From Sva-07 sp963829585 (GTDB lineage Bacteria > Actinomycetota > Acidimicrobiia > Acidimicrobiales > Ilumatobacteraceae): a DNA stretch of 64,000 bases. A model generated the notes under the pieces. It did no database searches, had not been told where the DNA came from, and saw only the letters and a list, made by a program, of their open reading frames with translations. Shown here one piece after another: positions 22,965-32,617 of this stretch. A program made the translations under genes and the position numbers. The first letter of the stretch is position 1; each line of letters starts with the position of its first letter. The stretch covers positions 1 to 64,000 of the forward strand of contig CAWHJD010000016.1 in assembly GCA_963829585.1 (NCBI GenBank), given 5' to 3'.

Positions 22965-23669
22965 CTACATCGGTAGGACGGCAAAGCCGAGGCCGCGGGA
23001 ACGAATCCGCTCGACGACGATGGGGACGGCAGCGAGCGTCGCAGCCCGATCCATGCGACCAGCGTCTGGGCCATCAACGATTCCATCGTGGAGCAGCACG
23101 ACATCTCCCCCACCGGCGCTGGCGCACCCCGCATCGATCTCCGCGGATGTTGCTCCGAGGCGCCAGTCGGCAGGATCGACGGTCCAGAGCCACGATCGCA
23201 GTCCGGCTATTCGCGCTGCAGACGCCACGCGCATATCGAGATGTCCCTTTGGAGGTCGAAAGAGATCCGAGCTCCGACCCATCGCCTTCTCTACAGCGCG
23301 ATGACCGTTGCGGATTTCACGGACCAGCGAGACCGTGCCGAGGGTCCATGGGTCGGTGTGGGTGAGCGAATGCGACCCGACCGAGTGCCCAGCATCAACC
23401 ATGCTTCGCACCAGCCCAGGGTGCGCAGAGGCACGCGATCCGATACAGAAAAAGGTCGCACGAACGTCGAGTTCGGCAAGTATCGCAAGAAGCGGTCCGG
23501 TAAACCGCGGATCGGGACCGTCATCGAACGTGAGAACGACCTCGTTGTTGGATGCCACGGCCGTGTTCACCCGACCGACACGAGGTACTTGGTGCCTGAT
23601 CATGCGTCGACACCGATAGATGCCGGACCGGTACGCGCGTCGCACCGTCGAAAAGCTGATTGCCCGCAC
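22965..23669 (-). CDS. Polysaccharide deacetylase (NodB domain)
   Basis: The protein of about 234 residues has the NodB signature in order: VVLTFDDGPDP (catalytic base Asp and first metal Asp), SHSLTHTDPW (metal His pair), FRPPKGHLDM and TVDPADWRLG, then VVLLHDG. It would remove N-acetyl groups from amino sugars of the polymer. There is no clear signal peptide. GTG at 23669 gives a basic N-terminus (VRAISFSTVRRAYRSGIYR); ATG at 23603 in the same frame is an alternative. It is divergent from the GT2 gene at 23826. Confidence 0.8.
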   Translation of the reverse strand: MRAISFSTVRRAYRSGIYRCRRMIRHQVPRVGRVNTAVASNNEVVLTFDDGPDPRFTGPLLAILAELDVRATFFCIGSRASAHPGLVRSMVDAGHSVGSHSLTHTDPWTLGTVSLVREIRNGHRAVEKAMGRSSDLFRPPKGHLDMRVASAARIAGLRSWLWTVDPADWRLGATSAEIDAGCASAGGGDVVLLHDGIVDGPDAGRMDRAATLAAVPIVVERIRSRGLGFAVLPM

Positions 23670-23825
23670 GCACCACAGTCGGCATTCTATACGTGGCGGC
23701 CGAATCACTCGTGGGGCGAGAACGTGCACCTGATCACCATGGCCGATAGCATCGCCGCCCAGGCGTGTATGGCGGGACCACTCAGGACCGGTGGTGCAGC
23801 CCTCAAGGTCAAACGGAGCGGGTGC

Positions 23826-24692
23826 ATGGGCGAAGCGAGCGAACGATGCGACGTGAGTGTCGTGATCCCCGTGCTCGACGCGGCTGCGACCATCGGGGCG
23901 CAACTGGATGCGTTGAAACGCCAGGATTTCGACGGCGAGTGGACGGTGATCGTGGCGCTTCAGGAGTGTTCCGACGACACCGAGCACATCCTGTCGCTCC
24001 GGCCCGACCGCAACCTCGTCATCGTCGACGCGTCCGCTCGCAAGGGAGCCGGATTCGCCCGAAACCTCGGTGTCGAGGCCGCTCAATCGGATTATATTGC
24101 GTTCTGCGACGCCGATGACATCGTGGCAGATGACTGGTTGACCCAGCTCATGTCGCGGCGAACACTTGCCCCAGTACTTGCGGGGGGATTGCTTCGTTTC
24201 CAAGGGGAATTCTCGCCCGACACGATCGCCAGAGCCGAACTGCAGCTACCAATCGTCGAATGCAACTTCTTGCAGACCGCATACTCGGGCAATATGCTCG
24301 TCGAGCGATCAGCGCTGCTCGCGGTCGGTGGTTTCGATCTTCACTTCCACCGTCGTCACGATGTGGAGCTTTCGTGGCGATTACAGGTCGCCGGCTATCG
24401 CGTGGAGGTTGTGCCCGAGGCGATCATCTACTGTCGTCTGCGAAGCACCCGGAGAAAGACCTGGTTGCAGGACTACCGATGGGCGCGGTACGACCCGGCG
24501 CTCTATCGCCGTTACGCCCGCCATGGCATGCGTCGTTCGGTGACGTCCAGGGCGATCCGGAGCTGGTGGTGGATCATCTCCCGGACACCGTTCTTGACTC
24601 GTGAGGATCGACGTAACCTGTGGCTGCAACGATCTGCGCTGCGCGCCGGACGGCTCATCGGCTCGTTCACTGAACGGACGGTGTACCTGTGA
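23826..24692 (+). CDS. GT2-family glycosyltransferase
   Basis: A 288-residue GT-A enzyme with VSVVIPVLDAAATIGAQLD, VIVALQECSDDTEHIL, GFARNLGVEAAQSDYIAFCD and DADDIVADDW, then GGFDLHFHRRHDVELSWRL and a C-terminus RAGRLIGSFTERTVYL. It would transfer a sugar to the lipid-linked glycan. The ATG has GGAG about seven bases upstream. The stop is overlapped by the start of the next gene (GTGA), so the two are translationally coupled; both are similar enough to be products of tandem duplication. Confidence 0.85.
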   Translation: MGEASERCDVSVVIPVLDAAATIGAQLDALKRQDFDGEWTVIVALQECSDDTEHILSLRPDRNLVIVDASARKGAGFARNLGVEAAQSDYIAFCDADDIVADDWLTQLMSRRTLAPVLAGGLLRFQGEFSPDTIARAELQLPIVECNFLQTAYSGNMLVERSALLAVGGFDLHFHRRHDVELSWRLQVAGYRVEVVPEAIIYCRLRSTRRKTWLQDYRWARYDPALYRRYARHGMRRSVTSRAIRSWWWIISRTPFLTREDRRNLWLQRSALRAGRLIGSFTERTVYL

Positions 24693-25555
24693 CGGTTCTT
24701 GCTGGCAGTCCGCCGGTCGTGACCGTCGTGATCCCCACGTACAACGCTGCAGCAACGATCGCCGACCAACTGCGCGCGCTCGAACGTCAACAGATGAGCG
24801 ACGAGTGGGAGATCGTCGTCGCTCTCCAGCCCTGCACCGACGACACCGCCGCAGTCATTGCAGCGTGCGCCTCCGAAAGAGTGCGCGTCGTCGAGGCATT
24901 CGAACGCCGCGGGGCGAGCTATGCCCGCAACGCCGGTGCTGCTGCCGCGCTGGCACCACTCGTCGCCTTCTGCGACGCAGACGACATCGTGGCGGACGAC
25001 TGGCTCGTCGAACTCCTTCGGCAGGGAACGTCCCCGGCGGTGGCGGGTGCAGCCGTACCGTTCAACAACCCGTCGCGCCTCGCCGAGGTCGACCGAGAAA
25101 CGGCGGTCGTACCGGGCAACGACTTTGACTTCTGGCAGTCGGCCTACAGCAACAACATGCTCGTCCACCGTTCGGCGTTCAACGCAATCGGCGGATTTGA
25201 CCTCGACCTGAGCTACTGCGAGGACACCGATTTGGCCTGGCGGATGCAACTGGCGGGTTACGAGATCACGACCGCTCCAAAGGCTGTCGTCTATTACCGC
25301 CAGCGCTCCACAAGCCGTGGGAGGTGGTTGCAGGTCCATCGTTGGTGCCGAACTGGACCGACGCTCTACCGCCGGTACCGCGCTCACGGTATGCAGCGGT
25401 CCGATCCCCGGCGCGCTGCGTTGGACTGGTTATGGCTTGTTACGCGGCTGCCCCTCATCGTTCGGCCCTCGCACCGTTCGGTCTGGTTGAGAAGGTCGGC
25501 TCGCCGGACCGGGTATCTCCTTGGCTCGGTGAGGGAGCGATGCATTTTTCTTTGA
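24689..25555 (+). CDS. GT2-family glycosyltransferase
   Basis: A 288-residue paralogue of the preceding enzyme: VTVVIPTYNAAATIADQLR, IVVALQPCTDDTAAVI, SYARNAGAAAALAPLVAFCD and DADDIVADDW, GGFDLDLSYCEDTDLAWRM and the C-terminus RTGYLLGSVRERCIFL. It has the same length and domain order, with the strongest match in the DADDIVADDW block. The GTG start overlaps the upstream stop by four bases. The ABC-transporter gene begins 16 bases downstream. Confidence 0.85.
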   Translation: MTVLAGSPPVVTVVIPTYNAAATIADQLRALERQQMSDEWEIVVALQPCTDDTAAVIAACASERVRVVEAFERRGASYARNAGAAAALAPLVAFCDADDIVADDWLVELLRQGTSPAVAGAAVPFNNPSRLAEVDRETAVVPGNDFDFWQSAYSNNMLVHRSAFNAIGGFDLDLSYCEDTDLAWRMQLAGYEITTAPKAVVYYRQRSTSRGRWLQVHRWCRTGPTLYRRYRAHGMQRSDPRRAALDWLWLVTRLPLIVRPSHRSVWLRRSARRTGYLLGSVRERCIFL

Positions 25556-25571
25556 GCGGTTGGAGATGGAG

Positions 25572-27343
25572 ATGAGCCAGGAACACGCTAGTTCGACCGA
25601 AACAAGTCCTCGAGATGACCGATCAAACATTCGGCTGCTGCTCGCCGGAAGGTACAGGCAGCTCACCCGCCTTGCTGCCACGTCGGTCGTCGGTGGACTG
25701 TTGGAAGCGGCGTTTCTCGTGCTTTTCACCCAGATCGCTTTTACAATTACAGATGCCGGGCGTGACGCAGTCGAAGTCGCCAGTGTCTCGCTCACCATAA
25801 CGGAAGCGATCGGTCTCGCGCTCGCCCTCATCGTCGTACGGGTTGCCGTTGGTGTGCTCACCACATGGCAAAGCGCGAATCTCACCACCTCGGTGACCAA
25901 GGCGATTCGAGGCCAGCTCGCCGAGGCGTTTCTTCACGCGTCTTGGGAGAGTCAGCACGGCCAGAAGCCCGGATGGCTGCAACACCTCTTGACGGCGTTC
26001 ACAGCGCAGGGCTCCGGACTCGTCGCGAGCGTGACGACCGGGGTCTCAACCTCCGTGAGTTTGGTCACCCTCCTGATCGCGGCGGTGTGGATCAATGCGT
26101 GGGCGGCACTCGTTGCCATCGCCGTGTTGGTCGTTCTCGGCCTCGTGCTCCGGCCGCTCCGAGCGCGGGTTCGGCGACAGTCCTCGATCACCGCGCACAC
26201 GGGAATGGACTTCGCCACCTCACTCAACGAGATCTCGCAGCTCGGGATGGAGATGCATGTCTTCAATGTGCAGCCGATTGTCGAGGCCAGAGTCCGTTCG
26301 CTGGTCGACCAGAACGAGTCTGCAACCCGTCGACTCTCCATCATGCAGGGACTGCTGCCGGCGATCTACGGTGGCATGGCGTACGTGGCGCTCGTCGTAG
26401 CGCTCGCGGTTATTTCGATGTCCGATTCTGCTGACGTGGGCTCGGCCGGAGCGGCGATGGTCGTCATGCTCCGATCGCTCACCTATGGCAAGTCGCTCCA
26501 GACCGTGTCGGCTGACATCCACGCTGCCCTGCCGTTCGTGCAGCAGTTGCAGGAAGAACTTGCGAGCTATCAGGCGGCCGCGGTCGTCGACCACGGCGTG
26601 CCGGTAGACACTCTCGGCATTCTCGCGCTCGAAAATGTCTCGTTCGCGTACGTCCCGGGCCAACTCGTGCTCAAGAACATCTCCATCGAGATCCGCCCCC
26701 GGGAGGTCATCGGTGTCATCGGACCGTCCGGCAGCGGGAAGTCGACGCTCGTCCAGCTGCTTCTTGGGCTACGGTCGCCCACGTCGGGCCGCGTCCTCGC
26801 CGATGGGCGGGAGGTAGGTCTATTTTCTCGAGCGGAGTGGGCACGCAAGGTCACCTTCGTCCCGCAGGATGCGCACCTCGTGGCCGGGACCATTTCCGAC
26901 AACATCCGCTTCTACCGCGACGACATCACGCAAGCTGATATCGAACAAGCCGCCCGATTGGCGAACCTGCACAACGACGTCTCGGGCTTCCCGGATGGCT
27001 ATGACCGCGAGGTCGGCGAGGGCGGCGGCCAGCTCAGCGGAGGTCAACAGCAGCGATTGATCATCGCCCGCGCTCTTGTGGAGCAGCCAGAGATGTTGGT
27101 ACTCGACGAACCGACGAGCCGCGCTGGACGTCAGATCCGAGTCGGCGATCCGAGCGACGATAGAACAACTGCGCGAACGGATGACCATCGTCATCATCGC
27201 CCACCGGCTGTCTACGTTGAATATTTGCGACCGCCTGATGGTCATCCAAGATGGCGAACTCGTGGGATTCGACACCCCAGAGCTACTCGAGAGCTTCGTC
27301 GGACTTCTACCGGGAAGCGCTCGCTCTGTCCGGCCTTCGATGA
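25572..27343 (+). CDS. ABC-type exporter/flippase with fused TMD and NBD, two frameshifts
   Basis: About 590 residues. The first 320 form a six-helix exporter transmembrane domain (for example TSVVGGLLEAAFLVLFTQ and SVSLVTLLIAAVWINAWAAL). The nucleotide-binding domain has Walker A GPSGSGKSTLVQ, Q-loop VPQDAH, signature LSGGQQQR and Walker B MLVLDEPTS, then the H-loop IIAHRL. The frame shifts at about 27118 by one extra base (AGCCGCGCTGG for AGCGCGCTGG) and again near 27297; the restored C-terminus reads SDFYREALALSGLR with TGA at 27341-27343. Its fused architecture is that of PglK/MsbA-type transporters, which flip lipid-linked oligosaccharides. No MOP-type (Wzx) flippase was seen in the window. 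Confidence 0.85.
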
Positions 27344-27470
27344 ATCGGATCACACAGCCCATTCAATGACTGCGGACGGTTCCTGCCCGACCAACCCAAC
27401 GCCGCGTCGGTGCTCGACCGACTCTGCCACCACGCCCACATCGGCACCACCACCGGCGACAGCTACGGAC

Positions 27471-27846
27471 TCACCCGCCGAACCACACGACGGGGAATGA
27501 ACCTGCGAGGACTCGATGGCCACCAGCGAGGACATCAACTTGGCCATCGAAAGCGGTGCAGGAACGTACGACGCCCGGACTCAAGGCGACGAGTTTTCCG
27601 CCGGGGAGTAGGAGCACATCGGCGTTGCTCTTCAGCACCTGGTCCATGCTCGAGAACGGCGCGACGAGGGAGGCCATCTGCGGTTCGCTTCGAAACGGGC
27701 AACTCGTACTCCGAGGGCTCGACGAGACCGAGGTATCGCAACCCCGCCTGCGCACGTTGACGAGCAACGTCGAGATCGGCCGGGTGGACCTCGATCACGT
27801 TGTCGGCGTCAAGGAAGAGATCGTCGACTTGCCGCCGGTCCGCCAT
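27471..27846 (-). pseudogene. Small protein matching the N-terminal domain of the 20272 protein, frameshifted
   Basis: The start MADRRQVDDLFLDADNVIEV is followed by HPADLDVARQRAQAGLRYLG, then a shift, then APFSSMDQVLKSNADVLLLP. This matches the domain at the start of the 20272 protein (RIIEVAPSNLDLAHWC, YAYLGLV, NNADVLILN) block for block, although overall identity is modest. It is a lone copy of a domain of about 100 residues with no recognised name. It sits on the opposite strand to its neighbours in the 600 bases between the ABC and the following gene. Confidence 0.5.
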
Positions 27847-27972
27847 GAATGCATCAATCCCTTACCGCCGACGGCCGATACTACCGTCAGGCGTTTCGGA
27901 ACCGCTAGAACTACCGTCGCCACTCGGCGATCGCATCCCTCACCAGCCAGGATTCCGCGGAGGAGCCACGAC

Positions 27973-28952
27973 GTGAAGCAACACACGACAAGCCAAGGCG
28001 CCGTTCGACGACTCCGAGACGCTGCGTCTCGACACCGAGCGAGGGATCTTCCTGCCGCTTCATACCGTCGGCTCGTCAAGAGCCTGAACTCGCGGCTGGA
28101 CCTGCACGACGAATCACCACGTGGGCGCTACCGAGACCTTCTCGACACCGACCCACACGCTGCGGTGTACCTCGCCAACTTCCAGACCGCCCGGGTTCGA
28201 ATGCCCGTCGAGAACCTGCGGTGGTCCCGACTCGGCCTGGCGCTGACACCCGAGCTCAACCCGTTCGTCTGCGCCATCGTCGACAGCCGGAGCAGCGGCA
28301 CGTCGGGGTATGAAGGATCGAGCATCGACGAGTACTACACGCGCTGGCAGCCCGCCTCGGTGGCCGAACTCCTGGGGCTTTCGGTCGACTCGTCGCCCGA
28401 ACTTCGTCAACCGGCTGCAGCGGTCGGCCTTCCGTGGATGCCCGAAACGGAGAACGTCGACCCGGCGAATCGACTTGCCGTCGTCGATCGATGGGCCAGG
28501 GAGGAGTCGCTGCGGCACGGACGTCAGCTCGACAGCTCTCACGGCCACAAACTGTTCGGACCGGCCTCCGACGAACTCGGGAGGCTGGAGTATCAGCGCT
28601 ACTGCGATCTGGCGGCGTCGATCGCACACAACGGCTACGAAGAATCCCTCTCCGAACCAATCGGCGTGCAACTCCTGATCGACGACTGCAACTGGGTCGG
28701 CTTGTCCACGGGCCAGGACTCCACCGTCTGGCAGCACTTGCCGCACTCGGAGTCGACCCCGTTCCGGTGGCGATCGACAAGCGCCCCGCGCTGGTTCATC
28801 GGAGCGACGTCGACGCCTGGCCAGGCGTGCGCAGCGGCCTGTACCACCCGAGGGAGGCGCTACGCCTGTTCGATCGAATCATGGCGGGCGAGCCTCCGGC
28901 AGGTATGCCGACCTTCGCGCCGCAGGGCGGCCCTGGTCTGGAACCGCGATGA
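27973..28952 (+). CDS. Unknown protein of polysaccharide locus, one frameshift
   Basis: The GTG start has AGGAG seven bases before it. The protein of about 326 residues has LRDAASRHRARDLPAASYRR, FQTARVRMPVENLRWSRLG, LALTPELNPFVCAIVDS and SSIDEYYTRWQPASVAELLG, then DCNWVGLSTGQDSHRLAALA and LGVDPVPVAI. The TGQ-HRLAALAALG-PVPV string resembles ParB/sulfiredoxin-like nuclease domains, but no DNA-binding part is seen. One missing C in a CCC run near 28720 causes the frame to shift; the rest is intact to TGA at 28950-28952. I do not recognise a family name. Its place within the GT run suggests a linked role. Confidence 0.6.
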
Positions 28953-29026
28953 GCGAAGCGGCTGAGTACGGTGAGCCACGATGACCGTGCGTATCGACCG
29001 GTGGACACCACCACGATGAGTCAGGG

Positions 29027-29839
29027 ATGAACGAATCTGCTCTCGTGTCGGTGATCGTCCCGACATACGGCCGCCCGGACTTCCTCCACGAATCGGTGGC
29101 ATCCATCCTGGGACAGACGCACCAGAACCTCGAGGTCCTCGTCGTGGACGACCATTCCCCCGAGCCGGTCGAGATCGACGTCGGCGACGGGCGCCTGACC
29201 CTGATCCGGCACCACCGCAACATGGGACCGGGGGCGGCACGGAACACCGGTCTCGCCCTTGCTCGCGGAAGATTCGTCGTGTTCCTGGATGACGACGATC
29301 TGCTCTCCGAGGATCGGATCGAGCGAGGAATCCGTGAGATTGGTGATGCGCGCTTCCATTCGTGTCCGCTCGAACGCCAACGACCGACGGTACGAGGGCG
29401 ACATGCGTGAGACGCTCCATCACGCCAATCCACCATTGATACAGCAGGTGATGCTTCGCCGAGAGGATGCCTGCCAGTTCGACCCGCGCTGAGGGTCTCC
29501 GAAGACATCGACTGGTGGCTCCGCATGCGGGATCGAGCAGTGTTCGCCTGGTCGGCCGAACCGGGATTCTGGTATCGCACGCACGACACACCTCGCCCGG
29601 GAGTGAACCCGGAACTCCGATTCCGGTGCCGGCAGGTGGTGGCCCTGCGTCATGCAGCCGATTTGGATCGCCGCTCTCGCGCACACCAGTACAGTCGAGT
29701 GTCGGCGAGCGCAATGCTCGCTCGGCGGCGCAGTCAGACCTTGCTCTATTCGGTGCGCTCGCTGGTCAACTCGCCGAATTCGACCGCCGTCAGGCTGCTA
29801 ATTCGCAGCCTGACCCCCACCCGGGGATGGGCGTCCTGA
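29027..29839 (+). CDS. GT2-family glycosyltransferase, frameshifted
   Basis: About 270 residues. It begins ALVSVIVPTYGRPDFLHESV and has VLVVDDHSPEPVEI, GPGAARNTGLALARGRFVVF and LDDDDLLSED, the DxD. The frame then shifts near 29380 and again near 29490; the continuing parts read LIQQVMLRREDACQFDP, VSEDIDWWLRMRDRAVFAW and EPGFWYRTHD, the usual acceptor half of a GT2. It inverts at the new bond. The ATG is seven bases after an AGGG-like sequence. Confidence 0.75.
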
Positions 29840-29940
29840 GGAACAACGCCTGCGACCACGAGTGGGTCGGACAATTCGACCACGGGCGAGCTCTGCTCTC
29901 GAGGTCCGCACGCCGGCTGCGACCGACTCCTGAGCGGATG

Positions 29941-29946
29941 TACGCT
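29941..29946 (+). promoter_or_regulatory. -10 hexamer TACGCT of a leaderless promoter
   Basis: TACGCT stands exactly six bases before ATG 29953. The same word with the same flank (atgtacgctcg) recurs at 30963 before the next gene. Confidence 0.4.
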
Positions 29947-29952
29947 CGAGCG

Positions 29953-30835
29953 ATGGCGGATGGCGAACAATACGACGCGACGGTCATCATCGCTGCCCGC
30001 AACGCTGGCTCGACCATCGATCAGCAACTCGAGGCACTCGCACACCAGCGAACGGACGTGAAGTGGGAACTCGTCGTGGTCGACAACGGGTCCGAGGACG
30101 ACACCTCCCAAGTCGTTCGTTCGTGGGCAGGATCGATCCCCGATCTGCGAGTCATCGACCACCCGCCTCCCGGGGCAGCAGCCGCCCGAAACGCGGGCGC
30201 CAACATTGCCGCAGGGGAATTCCTCCTGTTCTGCGATGCCGACGACGTCGTGGAACCTGACTGGATCGACGAATTGGTGGCGGCCGTTCGAGAGGCCGAC
30301 GTTGCGGCCGGCCGACTCGAAGTCGCTGCGCTCAATGACGCATCCGTCGTATCGTGGTACGACTCGTTCTCGGCCGCCGGGGTCGTCAGGGCACCGAACA
30401 CGCTTCCCTGGGCGAGGACGGCAAACCTCGCGGTTCGACGCGAGATCTTCCAGAAGATCGGAGGATTCGACGAGTACTTCACAGGCGCCGCCGGCGAGGA
30501 CATTGCGTTTGCCTGGTCCGTGCAGCTCGCGGGCCATTCGCTGGTCGACGCCCCGAGCGCCATCATCCACTACCGGCTTCGCGCCAACGGCGCGTTCCGT
30601 CGTTCGTCAGGCTCGTCGCTACGGCGAGGCGGAGGTGCTGCTGCACCTGCGCTTCGGTGATCGGGGAATGCCTCGTCGCACTCTCGCTCTCGCGGCGAAG
30701 TCCTGGGTGTGGCATCTCGTTCACCTCCCGACGTCGGTCAGGCGTCAGGACTACATGGTCCGGTGGCGCCGTGGCATGGCGAAGAACGTGGGCCGCATTG
30801 CCGGTTCGATCCGATATCGGCACTTCTATCCGTGA
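29953..30835 (+). CDS. GT2-family glycosyltransferase, one frameshift
   Basis: About 293 residues: ATVIIAARNAGSTIDQQLE, LVVVDNGSEDDTSQVV, AAARNAGANIAAGEFLLFCD and DADDVVEPDW, then GGFDEYFTGAAGEDIAFAWS. A shift near 30603 leads into RRYGEAEVLLHLRFG and a C-terminus NVGRIAGSIRYRHFYP. It is the fourth member of the paralogue set with 22053, 23826 and 24689. The start is chosen because of the TACGCT hexamer six bases upstream; ATG at 29938 is an in-frame alternative. Confidence 0.8.
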
Positions 30836-30962
30836 CCAGTGGCCCGTCGAGCAACCGATCGCAGAGAGCCACCGGCGGGGACGACAGCGTGAAGTCGTCG
30901 CGGGCTCCGCTCAGGTTGGAACTGCAACGTGCCGATGAACCCAAGACCCCGGGCGCGATATG

Positions 30963-30968
30963 TACGCT
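30963..30968 (+). promoter_or_regulatory. Candidate -10 hexamer TACGCT before the chain-length/kinase gene
   Basis: TACGCT lies 21 bases before ATG 30990, which would leave a leader of about 15 bases. The surrounding atgtacgctcg matches the one at 29938-29948 exactly. Confidence 0.35.
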
Positions 30969-30989
30969 CGCTCCGGACACGTCCCCTTT

Positions 30990-32604
30990 ATGACCACCAC
31001 ATCACCTCTGCTCTCCGGCGTCAGGCGACGCCTGTGGATCGTCTTCCTGTTCGGGGTCGTGGGCGCCGTGCTCGGTGCAGCACCGCAGCCCCAGAAGGTC
31101 GAAGAGCAGGCGACTACCTTCGATGCCACAAACACGATGTTGGTCAACGACTCCGGTGGGTTGTCGTCGAGTGTGGGAGTGTCGCCGAACCAGGTAGTGA
31201 TCCTCTCGACCGTCGGCGAAGTGCCAAAACGAGTTGCTGAGCAGATCGGCTTCGACGGCAATCCAGCAGAACTCTCGTCACAGGTCTCGGTGTCGTTCGA
31301 TCAAGCAAGCGGAGCGCTCCTCTTCACCACTTCGCAGGACACCGCAGAACGGGCGGAACTGGTCGCGAACACGTTCGCCGACGTCACCAATGCCTACCTC
31401 GTGGAGCGGCAGGACATCGTCTACAACGAGCGGGTCCAGAAGTCGCGCGAACGGCTTGAGGGATTCGAGGCAGAACTCAATGCACTGACGGCACAACTGG
31501 CAGTAGACCCGGAGAATCCTGTGCTGCTTGGCCAGCGGGATGCCATCTCACGCGAGTACAGTCAGGCGTTCGAGCAGGACCGTTCACTCAGCACCGCTCC
31601 GAGCTTCCTATCGTTTACCACCCTGGAGCAGCGCCCGAGCCGTACCGGTGGTCGACCGAGGTCTGAGCGCCCCGACCGGGCGAAGCACACGCGCGGTCAT
31701 GGGGCTCATCGCGGGTCTGGCCATTGGCACCGCAGTCGCGGTGCTCCTCGCTCGAGCCGATCGAAAGATCCGTTCCCGCGAGCAGGCTGAGGACATTCTC
31801 GGGATGCGCGCACGAGTGGAAATCCCGGTGGTGAAGACCCCGGACGGAACGGCAGGCGTCGTGGTGGTCCACGGCCGACACGACGTGCTCTCGGATTCCT
31901 ACCGAACCCTCCGCAACGTGGTCACTTTCATTCAGAGCGGAGCCGAGCAGCTCCAACGCGCACATGTGACGGTGATCGTGTCACCCGGGCAGGGCGACGG
32001 AAAGACGGCGCTCGCCGCCAACCTCGCCGCTGCGTGGGTCGAGACAGGCCGTCGCACCATCGCCGTGAACACCGATTTTCGGCGTCCCCGACTCACGCAG
32101 GCCGTGAACGGAGAACCTCCGGCCGAGCTGCCATTCGATCTCGAAGAACTGGAGCTGATAGATCCGACACTCCTGCTCCGGCAGACCCGCCATTCGAAGC
32201 TGCTGATGCTCGACCTGAGTCCGATCGCCGCGCCGCCGAGCGAACTCGTCCGGTCGTCCGCGGTTCATCTGCCAACGCTGTCCGGAATTGCCGACGAGAT
32301 CGTCATCGACACGTCCCCCGTCGGGCTCACAGCCGAGCCGCTTGAGGTGGTGCCGTTCGCGGACGTCATCATCTTGGTGGTCCGGCTCGGCCACACTCTG
32401 CTTGAAGACGCGGAGCGCACGCTGACACGGCTGCGGGACGTGTCGACCGCCCCGGTGATCCTTGCACTCACCGGGGTCAAGCCGAGCAGGGGCAAGTACG
32501 TCGAGTACGGCGACGATCGCCAACGCACCTCGTGGCCATGGCCGAGCCCCCGCATGAGAGACGACGGTTCGGCCACCCGGGCGGCCGAGCTCTCGTCGTC
32601 GTGA
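30990..32604 (+). CDS. Wzz/Wzc-type chain-length regulator with BY-kinase domain, one frameshift
   Basis: The protein of about 535 residues starts with a transmembrane helix (LWIVFLFGVVGAVLGA), a periplasmic coiled region (ERVQKSRERLEGFEAELNAL), a frameshift near 31628 and then a second helix (AVMGLIAGLAIGTAVAVLLA). The cytoplasmic part has YRTLRNVVTF, a Walker A variant SPGQGDGKTALAANLA, Walker A' VNTDFRRPRL and Walker B IVIDTSPVG, as in bacterial tyrosine kinases fused to Wzz. It controls polymer length and export. The expected Tyr-rich tail is poor: only YVEYG is near the C-terminus. The phosphatase at 41432 would be its counterpart. Confidence 0.8.
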
Positions 32605-32617
32605 CGGGACGTGCGAC

